Made by a program: the position numbers and the translations under genes
Shown here: in pieces, positions 13,145-25,500 of the stretch
How positions within the stretch are numbered: the stretch's first letter is position 1
Layout of the letters: each line of letters begins with the position of its first letter
DNA from: Acanthornis magna
Lineage: Eukaryota; Chordata; Aves; Passeriformes; Acanthizidae
NCBI GenBank assembly: GCA_036785705.1
Contig: JAWUZG010000029.1
Coordinates: 15,949,501 to 16,013,500 of the forward strand
Reading direction: 5' to 3'
DNA: 64,000 nt
The notes under the pieces: generated by a model
Told to the model about the DNA's origin: nothing
The model's database searches: none
Seen by the model: the letters and a program-made list of their open reading frames with translations, nothing else

Positions 13145-16100
13145 TGTAACTTAAGAAAGTAAGGAAAGGTTTCCAGCAGGTTTAAAAGTGATTCAGCTTT
13201 ATTCAAAGATTAGGAATTTTCCAAGTCTGCTAAAAGATTTTTTAAATTATATTTTTGCATATAACTGTCTGTTCACATAATTGGGCATATGTTAATACCT
13301 ACTCTGTAAGTTATGCCTGTAAAACTGCAAGGTTTATAAGCATCAAATAGAAAAACAAGACGGGGAAGAATTTGGTTCCTTAAAGGCAAGTAAAGTTTCC
13401 TATAGTCATCCTCCTGTCATGTAGAAATCAGGCCTTACTGCATGGCTAATTCTTCTACAGGAGGACTTTGACTGTGAAACTTGACTCCATTTGTTCTCTG
13501 CATTGATGTAAATATCAAGAATAAGCTGGAGGTTTTGTAGGGAGGAATTTATTCTTTTCTGTTTTTGCTGCAGATGGTTGAATTTGCTCAGGCTGAAAAG
13601 CTGCAAAAGTACATAATGAAAGAGAAAATTATACTAAAAATGGAAGAAACTATGCAAGAGATAAACTTGTTCTGCCTTTAGCGAAAGGCTCACAGCAGTT
13701 TCTTCAGTAGAGATAACCATATCTGGGAACAGGTTATTTTTGCTGCTGATTTCTTGCTTACAGAATCCTCTTTCCCATTAGTCTAAATAGAGCACAATGT
13801 CATTAATGGTTGGGTCAGGTTGCTAATTATTTTTGTGAAAAATAGATGGACAGACACTGCAGGTGATAGATGCTTCTTAATTTGTTAAGGGCTTTTAAAG
13901 ATAAATGGCCTTGAAGTAGATTTGTTTTCAAATGAATAGCCAGTAGACTGCTTGAAGCAGTGGCTCAGTGAGCTCTCATCAGTTTTTCTCAGAATGATGG
14001 ATGTTGCATATTCTGTCTTTTGACGTGGTCTTTGCCATCAGACGTCCCAATTTACTAATAGTTTCTAGGGCAATCGTTGTAAATTATTGCAGCCCAATTT
14101 TATTGCTGCTTTACATCTACCAAGGACTGAGCCTTCTGTGCAGCTTTATATTAACTCAGCAGGCACCATTAAAATATTGACATTTAGGCTCATTTTGGCA
14201 GCATTAATCATAGCATTTTATCATGCATTAATTGTATGAAATTACTGGTTTGAAATGATTGGAATGTTCACTTCTCTAAAAGCAGGTGAAACAATAATTT
14301 CAATTTCTTTACTTTTTCAATCTATAACTGTACTTTAAAAAAACCAACCAAAAAACTACCAAGAAAACATAGCCCCCTGTCTCCTAATTGTGTGTTCTGG
14401 GGGCATCTACTTCTTGGCTTCTTTGCAACAACTGAATATGTAAGATCCAGCAGCTCTTACAGACCTCACTAGAAGCTCTTGGAAGTGTCATCTCTGAAAA
14501 CCAGCCTCTGAAATCTCAGTGTAGGCACCTACAGCCAGGCCTTTGCTTCAAAAATGTACCCTAATATATATAACAAGAGTACTTCTGATGTGCAAAAAAA
14601 GGTGGACTCTCTGGCTGTTTTCATATGCTGATATGGCTTAAGGGTTTTAAAAGGCACAAAAATGCCTTTTGTGATTCACCAGCAAGAATAGGCTTACAGC
14701 ACCCATGTCTGTTTATATTATCGTATCAGTAAAAGAACCTGTGATATTTGCTGGCTCTTTTCAATGGAGGGCATCACTAGATGATTATGTTTAATACAAG
14801 GAGTTGGCAGCCTTTCTCACTTAATCATTAGGAGATCTGCTGCTGAGGTCCCATTTTGTGAGGCAGCTGGAAATTGGCACTTAGTTTGAATGAATTGTTT
14901 GCTACCTTTCTCTTAAAGTTCAAGGACAAGGCAAAACTGTTCAGACTACACAAAGAAAAGTTTTTCTCGCTTTGTTTGTTTGGTCCTGCCACCTCTCCAT
15001 TTATTCCCTATGAAAATTTATTCCCCTATATTTACATGAATTAAATGGAAGTGAGGACCATGTTAGCGAAGATGGAAGCAGAAGACATGAGGGAAGGTAT
15101 TTGAAAGCACCAAGCAGAAGATAGCTATGATAATCTATTAGACTTTTTACTGGAGTAAAAATCATCTAGGTCTTCATTTATGTTTCTCTTGATACTTATG
15201 AAGAGGACAATACTGTTGCTTCTAAGAAACTGAGGGATCAAATGAGTTAGTGGGGAGGGAAACCCTAAATCACTCAAAAGGAAATGTGTAGAAGATGCAG
15301 AATAGTGGTATCCCAGTGTGCTAACCTTCACTTCATTCTCCTAACCATGCATTTAATTAATTATTTTAAAGACTGCCCCTCCCAACTCCCATCCCTAGAT
15401 GTTCCTTCAAGTTCAGGACTTTGACCAGCTGTATTTTCTTTGATAACACCATATGGCTTAAGCCACAGGCTTTTCCTGTAGCCTTCTGCCTCCTGCTATA
15501 CTGGATCTTCTCAAAAGACTTTCTAGTGATAGAGGTTTGTTTTTTTTTCAATTACAGTGGCTTCACATGGGCAAATAATATTCATTAACTTGATTGCCTA
15601 AGGATATCAAGCTCCAGGGGAAGCTTGTATTCCTATATGATTGGCCAGATAATTAGGAAGTGAGATAATGCAAATCCCACCACAGGCAGCTGTCAAAAGA
15701 TTTACGTATTTACTCTTTGAATTCAAAGTGTGTCATATCATAAATCCTTTTTTTTCTTTAAGGCTTTTCTCTCGTAGGTTTATTATTGACCTTCACAATG
15801 CACGTTTTGCAGGGGCAGAAGGCTTTATGAGCTCAATCAAGTTGGGCTGGTAAATCCACTGAGATTTTTAGTCTGCAGTATCATGTAGATAACACAGGCT
15901 AAAGTACACTTTTGCTTTTAAGAGCTTTTGATTTTAGGTTCCTGGGTCATGGCCTTTCATTGTTTTTTTTTGTAAAGTATCTACCACAATTAGAGCTGCT
16001 ACATGATATGAAAACATAGGTGCAGAAGCCACTGATGGCAGTTAAAGCTCTGCATTCTGCAGGAGGGTGGAATATTGGATGTAGGTTAGAGTCTTTATAT

Positions 16101-17235
16101 GGAGTCTCCTCCAGCCTTCCCCATTAACCGAGACCAAGATGAAGCTCATATCAGTAATTACTGCATCCCGGCAGCAGCAGCAGCAAGTGGAAGATTAAAT
16201 GAGGGAGTTGTATAGATGTGGGGTCCTGTTGAGGATGGCCTTCAGTAAATAAAAGTCACTTATAAATTAAATATTTAGCAAAACCCTACCAAGTAAAAGG
16301 TATCTTATGAAGTTTTGACAGCTCCTCCATCTGACAGTGGTAAAACCTAAGAAGTAAGGAAATTAGTGGAGTTACTCTGAGGTGGTTGGACTAAAATTAA
16401 TCTGGCAAAAAGAAAATTTAAAAAAGGAAAAAAAAAATCAATATTCTTGCTAATGAGAATCAACATTTATCTTACAGGGAACCTGAAGTTTTGCCTTCTG
16501 ATTCTGAACCAGCCTTTCAACAAAGGTCATTTTCATTGTCTGTGGAGCAGAGGTAATAATAACTTACATACATCTTCATTTGCTTATTTTCTTAGCTGTT
16601 ACCCTGCTAATGTACTTCATGTCTTTTGAATGGCAGTGTGGCAATTTCCTCTTTACTAGAGCAACCTTCTGGTGAGGGTGTGAATTGGCAGAGTATGTTC
16701 CTTGTTACTGAATGCAGCAAATGAGCTGATTATGCTAATTCTGCATCCCTGTATTGCATATGTCAGTGGGAAGGAACTTTGTGGACTGATCTGTGTAAGA
16801 CTGTAGCTTTTCAGAGGCATCTTAGGAATGATCATTGTTTTGCTGACAAAGTGTAGCAGATCAATGGTGCATTTAAGAGTCTGGAAGTGAGCATTTCTTT
16901 AAAGGTCATCAGTGAAATGTGTTACATTTAATCAAAATAAACTGGACTGTGTAAATATTAAGTTGTGAAAGTGGTGAGGAATTTGCATCCTTGTCAGAAA
17001 TATGCAAATCAAATTTCACTACCCCTTTGTTAAATATGCACAGTGCTAATCGTCATCTCTGGTATGATAGCTTCAGATTTACTGACATTTTGTGGAGATA
17101 TGTAAATCTTTACAAGCTTGGAGCTATTAATTCCTCCTTGAAGGAATGTAGTCCTTCAGAAGCTTTCTGAAAAGCTGCAGGAACTGTCTCTAACTTATTC
17201 CCAGGATGGGAATCTCACAGAGAGATTCCTCTTAC
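13145..17235. other. Unique AT-rich non-coding DNA
   Basis: No gene or repeat recognised. The interval around 14.1-14.3 kb is rich in ATTA and TAAT motifs of the kind seen in conserved non-coding elements, but conservation cannot be judged from one sequence. Confidence 0.5.
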
Positions 17236-17296
17236 CTGACTGGAACAGATAGACCCATTTGGTTGCACCATAGGCGTAAGGACTGGCAGGGGGTAG
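17236..17296 (-). other. Weak internal-exon candidate, minus strand
   Basis: On the minus strand, a pyrimidine-rich stretch ending AACTGTACAG is followed by 61 bp with no stop in any frame and then a strong donor, CAG|GTAAGA. The segment is GC-richer than its flanks. No protein family was recognised in any frame, and the short length makes chance a serious alternative. Confidence 0.18.
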
Positions 17297-20200
17297 CTGT
17301 ACAGTTAAAAGAAATTGGAATAAGGGATGAAGTGAGCAGGATGTATTCATAGCACTTAATTCCAGTAAACCAAAATAAGGTACCTATATAGCCAGAGGAG
17401 TGATAAAACAAGGAAGAGAGTTGTACAAGATGACTCAAAGCATCTGAACAAGTGATGTACCCCAAACAGTCTCACTTTCATTTGCATAATCAGCTAGAAA
17501 GTAAGAAGTGCTCAGTAGAAGGGCTGTCCATTTATTTTATAGATGTGATTCTACATATTTTTTCATTTAAAAAGATACATTGAAACACCTGCTTTGTATT
17601 AAATAGAGAAGGAAACAAGGTGAAGTATTTGATCTTATTTCTCTGTCTCACCTTTCCTGTTTTGGGGATTGGGATTAAAAAAAGAGACAGTAAACTAGAC
17701 ATGCACAGTTTCTGAATGGCAGTATTTAGTGTCTTGTAGTACCTTGCATGTGTTGCTTTTGTGCTGTATTCTGTTGATCAGACTTCTTTTTTGTCTGTCC
17801 TTTGGAATTTTAAATCTTCCTCTTTTCATCAAAACTTGGGGCATAGAGTGCTTCTTACTGTAAAACTAATAAGCCTATAACTGTAGTGCTTTTGTAAAGG
17901 GTTGAAATAAGAAGCTGAATAAAATAAAGTAGTCCAAAAACTGTCTTGTTTGAAACTACCTCAATGGGTTCCTCTTCTCTTAGCATAACTGTGTGGACAG
18001 TGATTAGTAGTGCTGTAAATAGTTTTCCAAAGTGTTTGTGGGAGGAGCAGAAGTCCTAATTAAGCTACTAAGACTTTTGCTGGTAGATTACTTTAAGAAA
18101 TAGGTAGATATTTTCTAAGTAAAATGACAGATGGAGGTGGTTCTATGGTAAATATTAAATGCTTTTCTTCAAAGCATCTCAGCTTCAGTAAACCTTAGTG
18201 AATCCAGGACAAGGTTTTGGTAACGCCTGGCTTACAGTACTAGTGGACTACTTTAAGTGTCATTAACCTTCTGGATCTTGCTTTTGAAGGAGCTTCAACA
18301 CAGAGACTGTTGCAGGACTAGGAGAGTCTGGGGCGAGGTTTGGTATGTGAACTGAAAGAAGTTCTGAAAGAATCATCCTTAGGCACAGTGCCTGATGATC
18401 AGCTGTATATGCTTGAGATCTCATAAAGGAGAGATCAGAAGGAAATAATGGGGCTGTTAAGCCACAGAATATTGCCAGCTACACAAACTGGGGGAAAAAG
18501 GGAGAGAAAAATGCAAAGGAAAAAGAAGATATAATATTGTCTCTCTCTTCTCTGAGTTACAGGAATCTTGGGTGTTAGACTGAGTACAGAATGCTGACAT
18601 GTTATTTTCAAGTAGTTTGTGTCCTATCAAAATGACTTCTTTCCTTAGCCCTGTCAGTTTAGTGTCAAGTAAAAATGGTGTGATGTGATATGTCCTAAGT
18701 TTAAAAAAAATGTTTAAAAAATCACATCAATAAGTGCCTATTCTAGGCTAAAATCATCCCAGGTGTAACTCCTTTTGACCTCAAGAAAAAGTGGTTGCAG
18801 CTAATTAACCTTTGTGTTATTACACACGTGTATGAAATCTATTTTTACTGACATACTTTCAAAAGAACTATTTCAGTCTGTACAAGTTTGCATGAACTTC
18901 CTTCTCTGTGCTTTGTGAAGGACACTGAAATTAGATTTCATCCCTTTCAGCGGACATCTTTTACCATTCTTGCCATACTTGCTGGATAAGTGACAATAGT
19001 GAAGCAGTACAAGCCGAAGACTATATTATTTTTGTGTATTATATATCATTACTGTAGTAAATCAATCTTAAACATGGTCACTCGTTTTGTGTGTGGTACA
19101 GTCTTGTGGTATTAGTGCGGTCCTAAAGGCAGGATGAATGAAATACTGGAGAAGGGATAGTTTGCAAAAGCAGGATGAAGAGTAATATGACAAAACACTG
19201 GTTGTTCCCTGAAGAATTTATTAGGTTCCATATAGTGAGAAGGGGACAAACCAAATGGCAAGAGAAATTAAAGAGAATAGGTCAGTAAAAGGGAATAGGT
19301 AATGTGGAAAATACATGGAAGAGTCAGGGACCTGCTTTTCTCAGAGCCGCACATTTTTCTTTCTGTGAGTTTTCTATAAGAAAGACTGGATACAGTGGGC
19401 CTTACCTTAACACTGTCAGGGATCCTAAATTCCTGCTTTTGCAAAGTTTCTAGCTCCTGGTTTGAATCCTGTTTAATTAAAAAAAGATGGTTCTGAAAAA
19501 TCCAGTTTAAGTTAGTCTCTTGGGGTACTTTGCAAGTGATTTTAAATGTAAATATATCTTCCACAGAATTGACTGTAAGTTGAAAGTCTGAAGCTGTCTT
19601 TATGTTAAGTTTGAAAAGTATACAGAAGCCCAGGTTTTAGTGGCTGAAAACAGAATGGCCTTTCTGGGGAGTAAATGAAACTTCCTGAGACTTTGCTCTT
19701 TAAAATCTCTTTAATCAGAAATGCGATGACTTACTTATGCCAAGAATTTCAGCTATGTCTAGTGATTGCAAGTGCTCTGTTTTTTTGATGTCTCCCTAGG
19801 GAAGAGGCAGAATTATTGTAGTGCTGAGAAATCACCTCAGTGAAATTGTCTTAAGTTCAGGACCTGAAAATTGTTTCTTGTTTCTGAAAACATTACCTCT
19901 ACAAGCTACTCAAAGGATCCAGAATTGTCTTCGTGTCCCTGCTTTATGATAGGATGTTAAATGACTACATTGCAGAGTACTTTCCATTCTAAAATGTTGA
20001 CAATGACAGCTGTAAAGAACAAGGATTTATGCTCTGGAAAATAAGATTATTATTTTAAATTCAGAGTGAAATGGCAACATTCTACAGCAATCTGATTAAG
20101 TTGTGCTTTACAGTAAGAAAATGTGTCCGTGGGTATTTTTTCCATGGGTATCAATGGTTGTGATACGTTGGCCACTGTGCCTTCCTCAAAAGGATTGTGA

Positions 20201-22065
20201 TTTCTTTCCACAAATAAACACTTTCCATGAAAGCTCTTAATCAAACAAAACTTGTCGAACTACTTTAAGTATTAGCAATTCATACTACCAAAAGTCCTTG
20301 GCTGATGTATAAGAATAAGGTACCAACATCCTTTTGGAACGGGCTGACTGAATCCTGACTTGTGGGAGATGTGTTTAATGTTGGACAAGTAGATAGGAAG
20401 GAGAGAGACATCTCTGAAACCGGGCTGAAAAAATGTCTGTCCTTCAGATGTGCATCCCTAAATAGTCTCTGCCATGGACCATTCTTTCCAGTGAAGAAAC
20501 TTGAGGTCGAGCTCTGTCTTCCTAGGCTGTTCTAGAGACAACATGACTAGCCACTTCATATGCATAGTATATAGGCATTTTATGAGACCTTGTAGATCAT
20601 TAAAGTGGAGGAATTCCAGAAAGAGGAATGTTGCTCACCCTGGAGAGTTCAGCTCTATATTTTGTGGGGTGTCTATATACTGAGATAAGAGAAAGCTTTC
20701 TTCTACAGCAGCAGTGTAGTGAGTCAAATCCAAACTCTGTTAAATTGTCTTCATGTATTTTCTTAGACTATTTCTATTGTGATGGCTTATCCATAAACTG
20801 AGTTTTTTTCAATTTTCCGTCTCCATCAGTACCCATATTGCAACAATCAAAGTGGCTATTGCATTCTAAATCTTACCGTGAATGTCAAGCAACTTTCCTG
20901 TCAAGGCCAACCTACTGTTTGGTGAAAATGCTGCTAATAAATGGTTGGATAGCACCCAGAGGTGACTGTGCATTACAAAATACCTCCTCTTACGAAATAA
21001 TCAAGTCAAGAAAGGTGCTAATTTATATCACCAATTTCAGAGTCATCTGTCTTTGAATGCCACATGCTCCCATACATTTTATGTTCCATAGGCTTTTGTC
21101 TGCAATGTAATTGGTGACTGATACTTTGAATGTCTCTGGTTGGGGTCCAAGAGCTATGCAGAAAGGAAAATAAGATACAAGTAACAATGCAAAGTTCAGG
21201 TATCAGTTCAGATATACAGAGGGGAAGGTAACAGATTAGTTGGAACCGTTTTAATGTCTCAGAGCAGAAAAAAGGATATTGTACATAGAGAAGAAGAAAT
21301 AACCTAACTTTCCCTGGTGCTATTTCTTTCGTCTCTGTGATTGATACCTTTTCCTCATTGTCTTTAGGGGTTGAACTCACCTACACTTCCAGAATTATTG
21401 GTATGTGCAGCCATTCACTTGCCCTTTTACCTGTCATCTATGAACTTGCCTTGTTGGCGTATGGTGAGCTTTTTTCTCACCTTTTATTTTCATTCCTGGC
21501 TGAACTTACTTGTAATATATCTCGAATTTGTACTGGACCCAGAATTGGCAGTTGGCAAAAAACTTGAGGGATTCAGAGCAGCTACTATTAATAAATAGGA
21601 AAATGTTCATAAAAATGGTGATTGGGATGTCGCATGGACTTGTATGCTTTATTGCACTTTCCAGCAGGCATCCAGACTAGCAGTAACTCTTACTGCTGGC
21701 CTCAGCTTAGCTTCTCTGTTCTCCCCTGGAAACAGAGGGACTTTGTTCTATTAGATTCCTAAAACATCAATATGAAGGTCATTTTTCCACATTTGACTCA
21801 AAACAGGAATATAATTTCTAGTTTGTATTTAATAACTTGAATTTGATATTCTGTGCCACTTAATTTAGATTTAAACAACATTTTGTTATGGTGATGTGCC
21901 TGTTGTCAAATTGCATGCAGTGAGTTAGGTACTTCAACTACATGAGTCTGAGAGAAGTTATTTCAAGTGTTCTTAAGGGTAGGGAATCTATTATATACTT
22001 TAGGAACAAGAAAATATGACATTCTCTAGGGCTGGCTAACATCATGCTTTAAGCTTGGAAATGAA
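17297..22065. other. Unique AT-rich non-coding DNA
   Basis: No supported gene. The minus-strand frame of 120 codons at 21018-21380 and overlapping plus-strand frames at 21337-21598 show no family similarity. Confidence 0.55.
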
Positions 22066-22565
22066 CCACAGAATCATTTGGAAAAGATGTCCAAGATCAA
22101 GTCCAACCTTTGATTGATCACCACCTGGCACATGGCACTATGTGCCACATGCAGTTGTTTCTTGAGCGACTCCAGGGATTGTGACTTCATCACTTCCCTA
22201 GGCACCCAATTCCAATGTTTAAAAACCCTTTCTGTGAAGAAATTCCTTCTGATGTCCAGCCTGAACCTTCCCTGGAGCAACTTGAGGCTACATCCTCTCA
22301 TCCTGTCACTTGTTACCAAGGAGAAGAGGCTGACCCCTACCTGGCTGCACCCTCCTCTCAGGCAGTTGTAGAGAGTGATAAGGTCTCCCCTGAGCCTCCT
22401 TTTCTCCAGACTAAACACCCCCAGCTCCCTCAACTGCTCCTCATAGGACTTGTGTTCCAGACCCTTCACCAGCCTTGTAGTCCTTCCCTGGACATGTTCC
22501 AGCGCCTCAATGTCTTTCTTGAAATGAGACAAGACAAAACTGGACACAGGACTCAAGGTGCAAAG
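22066..22565 (-). mobile_element. CR1 LINE fragment, 5'-truncated
   Basis: A non-LTR retrotransposon of the chicken repeat 1 family, read on the minus strand. Its 3' end lies at the left (CACAGAATCATTTGG, related to the terminal ATTCTATGATTCTGTGA-type repeat) and it is truncated near 22565, keeping about 500 bp. The minus-strand frame 22074-22601 stays open through the element and carries the CR1 ORF2 C-terminal signature: [31 protein letters not shown], then [21 protein letters not shown] and [10 protein letters not shown]. This region follows the reverse-transcriptase core and is not catalytic alone. 5' truncation and lack of a clear target duplication are typical for CR1. The uninterrupted frame suggests a moderately young copy. 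Family assignment is firm; subfamily is not. Confidence 0.95.
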
Positions 22566-25500
22566 TAGGATCTGGATCTTAGGACATGCAGTAGTTTGCA
22601 CTAGCAGGGATCTTGGGAAGAGAGTTTTTGTAGATTACGCTTTGCCTATGACTCACTGTATAAGCTTGATTACTACCAGATTTTCAGTGATGAACTGGAA
22701 GCTCAGATTTGTCTTCAGAAAACCAAGCTTAAAACTCCAGAAATACGTTAAAATTACCATGTTTTGACATATATATTGTTAGTGTCTTTCTGGTTCAGAA
22801 TTTGGGCTCTTGAGATGCCTAGAGCCTAGGTGTGTGGACAATTTAAATCTCATTGATTTTTGTGAATTTTTAGATAGTTATTGACAAAACTGAGGACAGA
22901 TCTGATCTTCCATCTTCCAGGCCTTTTGCACCTTGAGTTCAAGTTCCTTCCCCATAACAGACGCTGTGACAGAATGAGATCTCTAGATAAAATTTGAGAC
23001 ATAGAAGGCTGCATATTTTTTGTTGTTGATTTTAGTTCTCTGCAAATCCAGCAGCAGGAAATTCTGAGATTTAAAAGGATTTTTTGTTTGTTTAATGGAT
23101 TTGAGATTTTGTTTGAAAAATGGAAAAAAAAGAAAAGAGTAATTAAGATTCCCCTCTGTGATGCTTTGAAAAACTAAACCCTGCTGAGCTGGAGTTCAGA
23201 GTAAGAGAACAATAGAGAATTACTTTGAAGTACTAGTGAGAAGCATGACAGATGATTACAGCACAAGTCAAAAATAGGAGGTTATTACAGCACTTTTTCT
23301 ATGAAGCCATGATACAAATCCCATTAGGGGAGTTCTAATGTCACAAGATTTGCTGTATAGGAGCCTTTGATAGCATTGTGCTATATATCTGGTTACCATG
23401 ATGTTTCCCAGAGGACTATTGAAAGAAGGAGCTTTGGAAAATATTGTCAGGAGAGTGCTTTGCAGCACCCCAAGCAGAAAGAGAAGTATAAGGCAATAGA
23501 AAAAAAGATGATTCATGGCTCATTTTGTTAGTGATTCAAGAAGAGCAATGGTCCTGGGAATGAACCCAGGGAGCAGAGGTGACTGCATGAGGTTAGCATG
23601 AGTAAGACCTGTGACAGAAAAGAGCAGGTTCTTAATCCCATAAAAGGAACTCTTGGATTTTCACTGCCTCAAGCTACACCGTGAAAAGCATTTTAAAAGA
23701 TTGTTTCTCTGGGAGTTTGCTACAGGGCAAAAGTATTATTTTCATAGCTAGACCTTAGCATGAATCCACTGCTAGGGTGAAGTGTAAGGTCTTGTAAAAT
23801 ATGGATGTTATCCAGGGTTGCCAGTGTCAGGGTCTCACTGGCTGTGATGGCCTTTGGATCAAACCATTGTGTTATAGTCTTCCTTTTTCTCTTACTCCAG
23901 GGTTGCCTTAGGGCAGACAAACTTTTTTTTAATAAGGAGGGGGGGAAAAAAAAAGAAAAAAAATCCCAAGAACACCACAGTGGAATAAATGGCTCACCTT
24001 GGTCCAGTGGTTATTTCAAATGGTGATTGCTTTTTAGAAGTGGATCTTGTCTTCTTAATTTCCCTGAGTCTTGTTATATTTCCAGATTTTGAATTTTTAA
24101 AGTTTTGATTACTTTATTACCATGATTGCAATTATGAGTAACTCAGCCAGTGAACAGTTTAACTCTTCTGTAATATGTTGAGACTATGCTAGTATTTATT
24201 AGCTACTTGACTGATGGAGTGTGCATTCTTCACTGTGTTCAGTGCCTGAAGGGACATCAGTAGTTTGAGAATACGGATGTTGCATTGCTGGTTTTCTCAT
24301 CTGAATGGTTTACATGCTGTCTTGTGCTCCCCCATATTATCAAGTATTAAAACTGAACTATAAACTCATTTAAGTCAGAAAATAGCTAATTTTTCTGCTG
24401 TAGTCATTGTCTCTTCTCTTTTGTGCAGTAGGCTGTTTTATTAGATTTCAGCATTATATAAATGTGTTGTTAAAAGTAATCTCTGCATTTACATTTAGAA
24501 AACAACATAGTAGGTTTATTTTTTTTAATGCGTAATTGGTTAGATGTTAGGCAAAAATTTAGCACATGGAAGTGAAACAAGTATTGCAGCTATTAACACA
24601 GTTTTTTCTTGCAAGTTAACAATTCTTTATCTAATACCCTGAGGAGACAGTGGTGATGTATATCAGCCTGTCTTTAGTTTCATCAACAGTGAATCACATT
24701 GAAACAGAAACAAAACACTGTCATCGGTTTCTCTTTGGGGAAAATTCCACTGACCTCAGAAATAATGGGGACAACCTATAATTTTTAAGGGTGTTTTATT
24801 ATCTTCTTCCATTGTTGAAAGCTAGCAGCCTGATGTAAAAACTATTGATATCAGTATTCCCTTGGAATTAATTTGGTTCAAACCTCCATAAAATTCTTTC
24901 TTTAGAGAGGGCCTCCCTCTGTTTTCACTGAAGTAAAGCTTAATGTTAACGCAGATGTCCTGGATAAGGTGTAACAACAAGAATCAATGTAGGTTCAATG
25001 TAAGCTGCGTTAGTATTGAAATAGTTTGCTTCTTTAGAGTTTGAGTATCATTCTGTTGGATTTTCTTTTGAAAAACCCCATCTCCTTCAAGCCCTTGCTG
25101 CTTATGTTCAAAGCCCAAGGTCTGGCTCATTGGCAGTTCTGTTTCTGGCAGCATGAGTTGTTAAGCCGGTTACTAAGTTTTTCCTTGTCTGAACATGCAC
25201 TTGTCTTTCAAGCTTCTTGATGTTACAAACAGCAAGCACTTAGCTTAGGTCCTAGCTTCCAGTAGGCCATAGCTGTCCATAGTATTAGCTTGGTGTTTGT
25301 GAGGTGTAATAAGCTATGAGTAATTATAGGTTAAACTGGATAGTAACAGAAGAGCACACTTGAAATGTGTTTCTTTTGAGACGGAAAAGAGAAAGAGGGA
25401 CTGATTTGACATTGCAAGTCTTTGAAGAGGCCCCAAACATTTTGAAGTGAAAGAATTGGAAAGGCTCAGAATGCATCTAGACTGCCCTATTTGGCAACTT

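Noticed and set aside
22114..22568. Plus-strand frames of 85-117 codons
   Set aside because: They are antisense shadows of the minus-strand CR1 ORF2 sequence.
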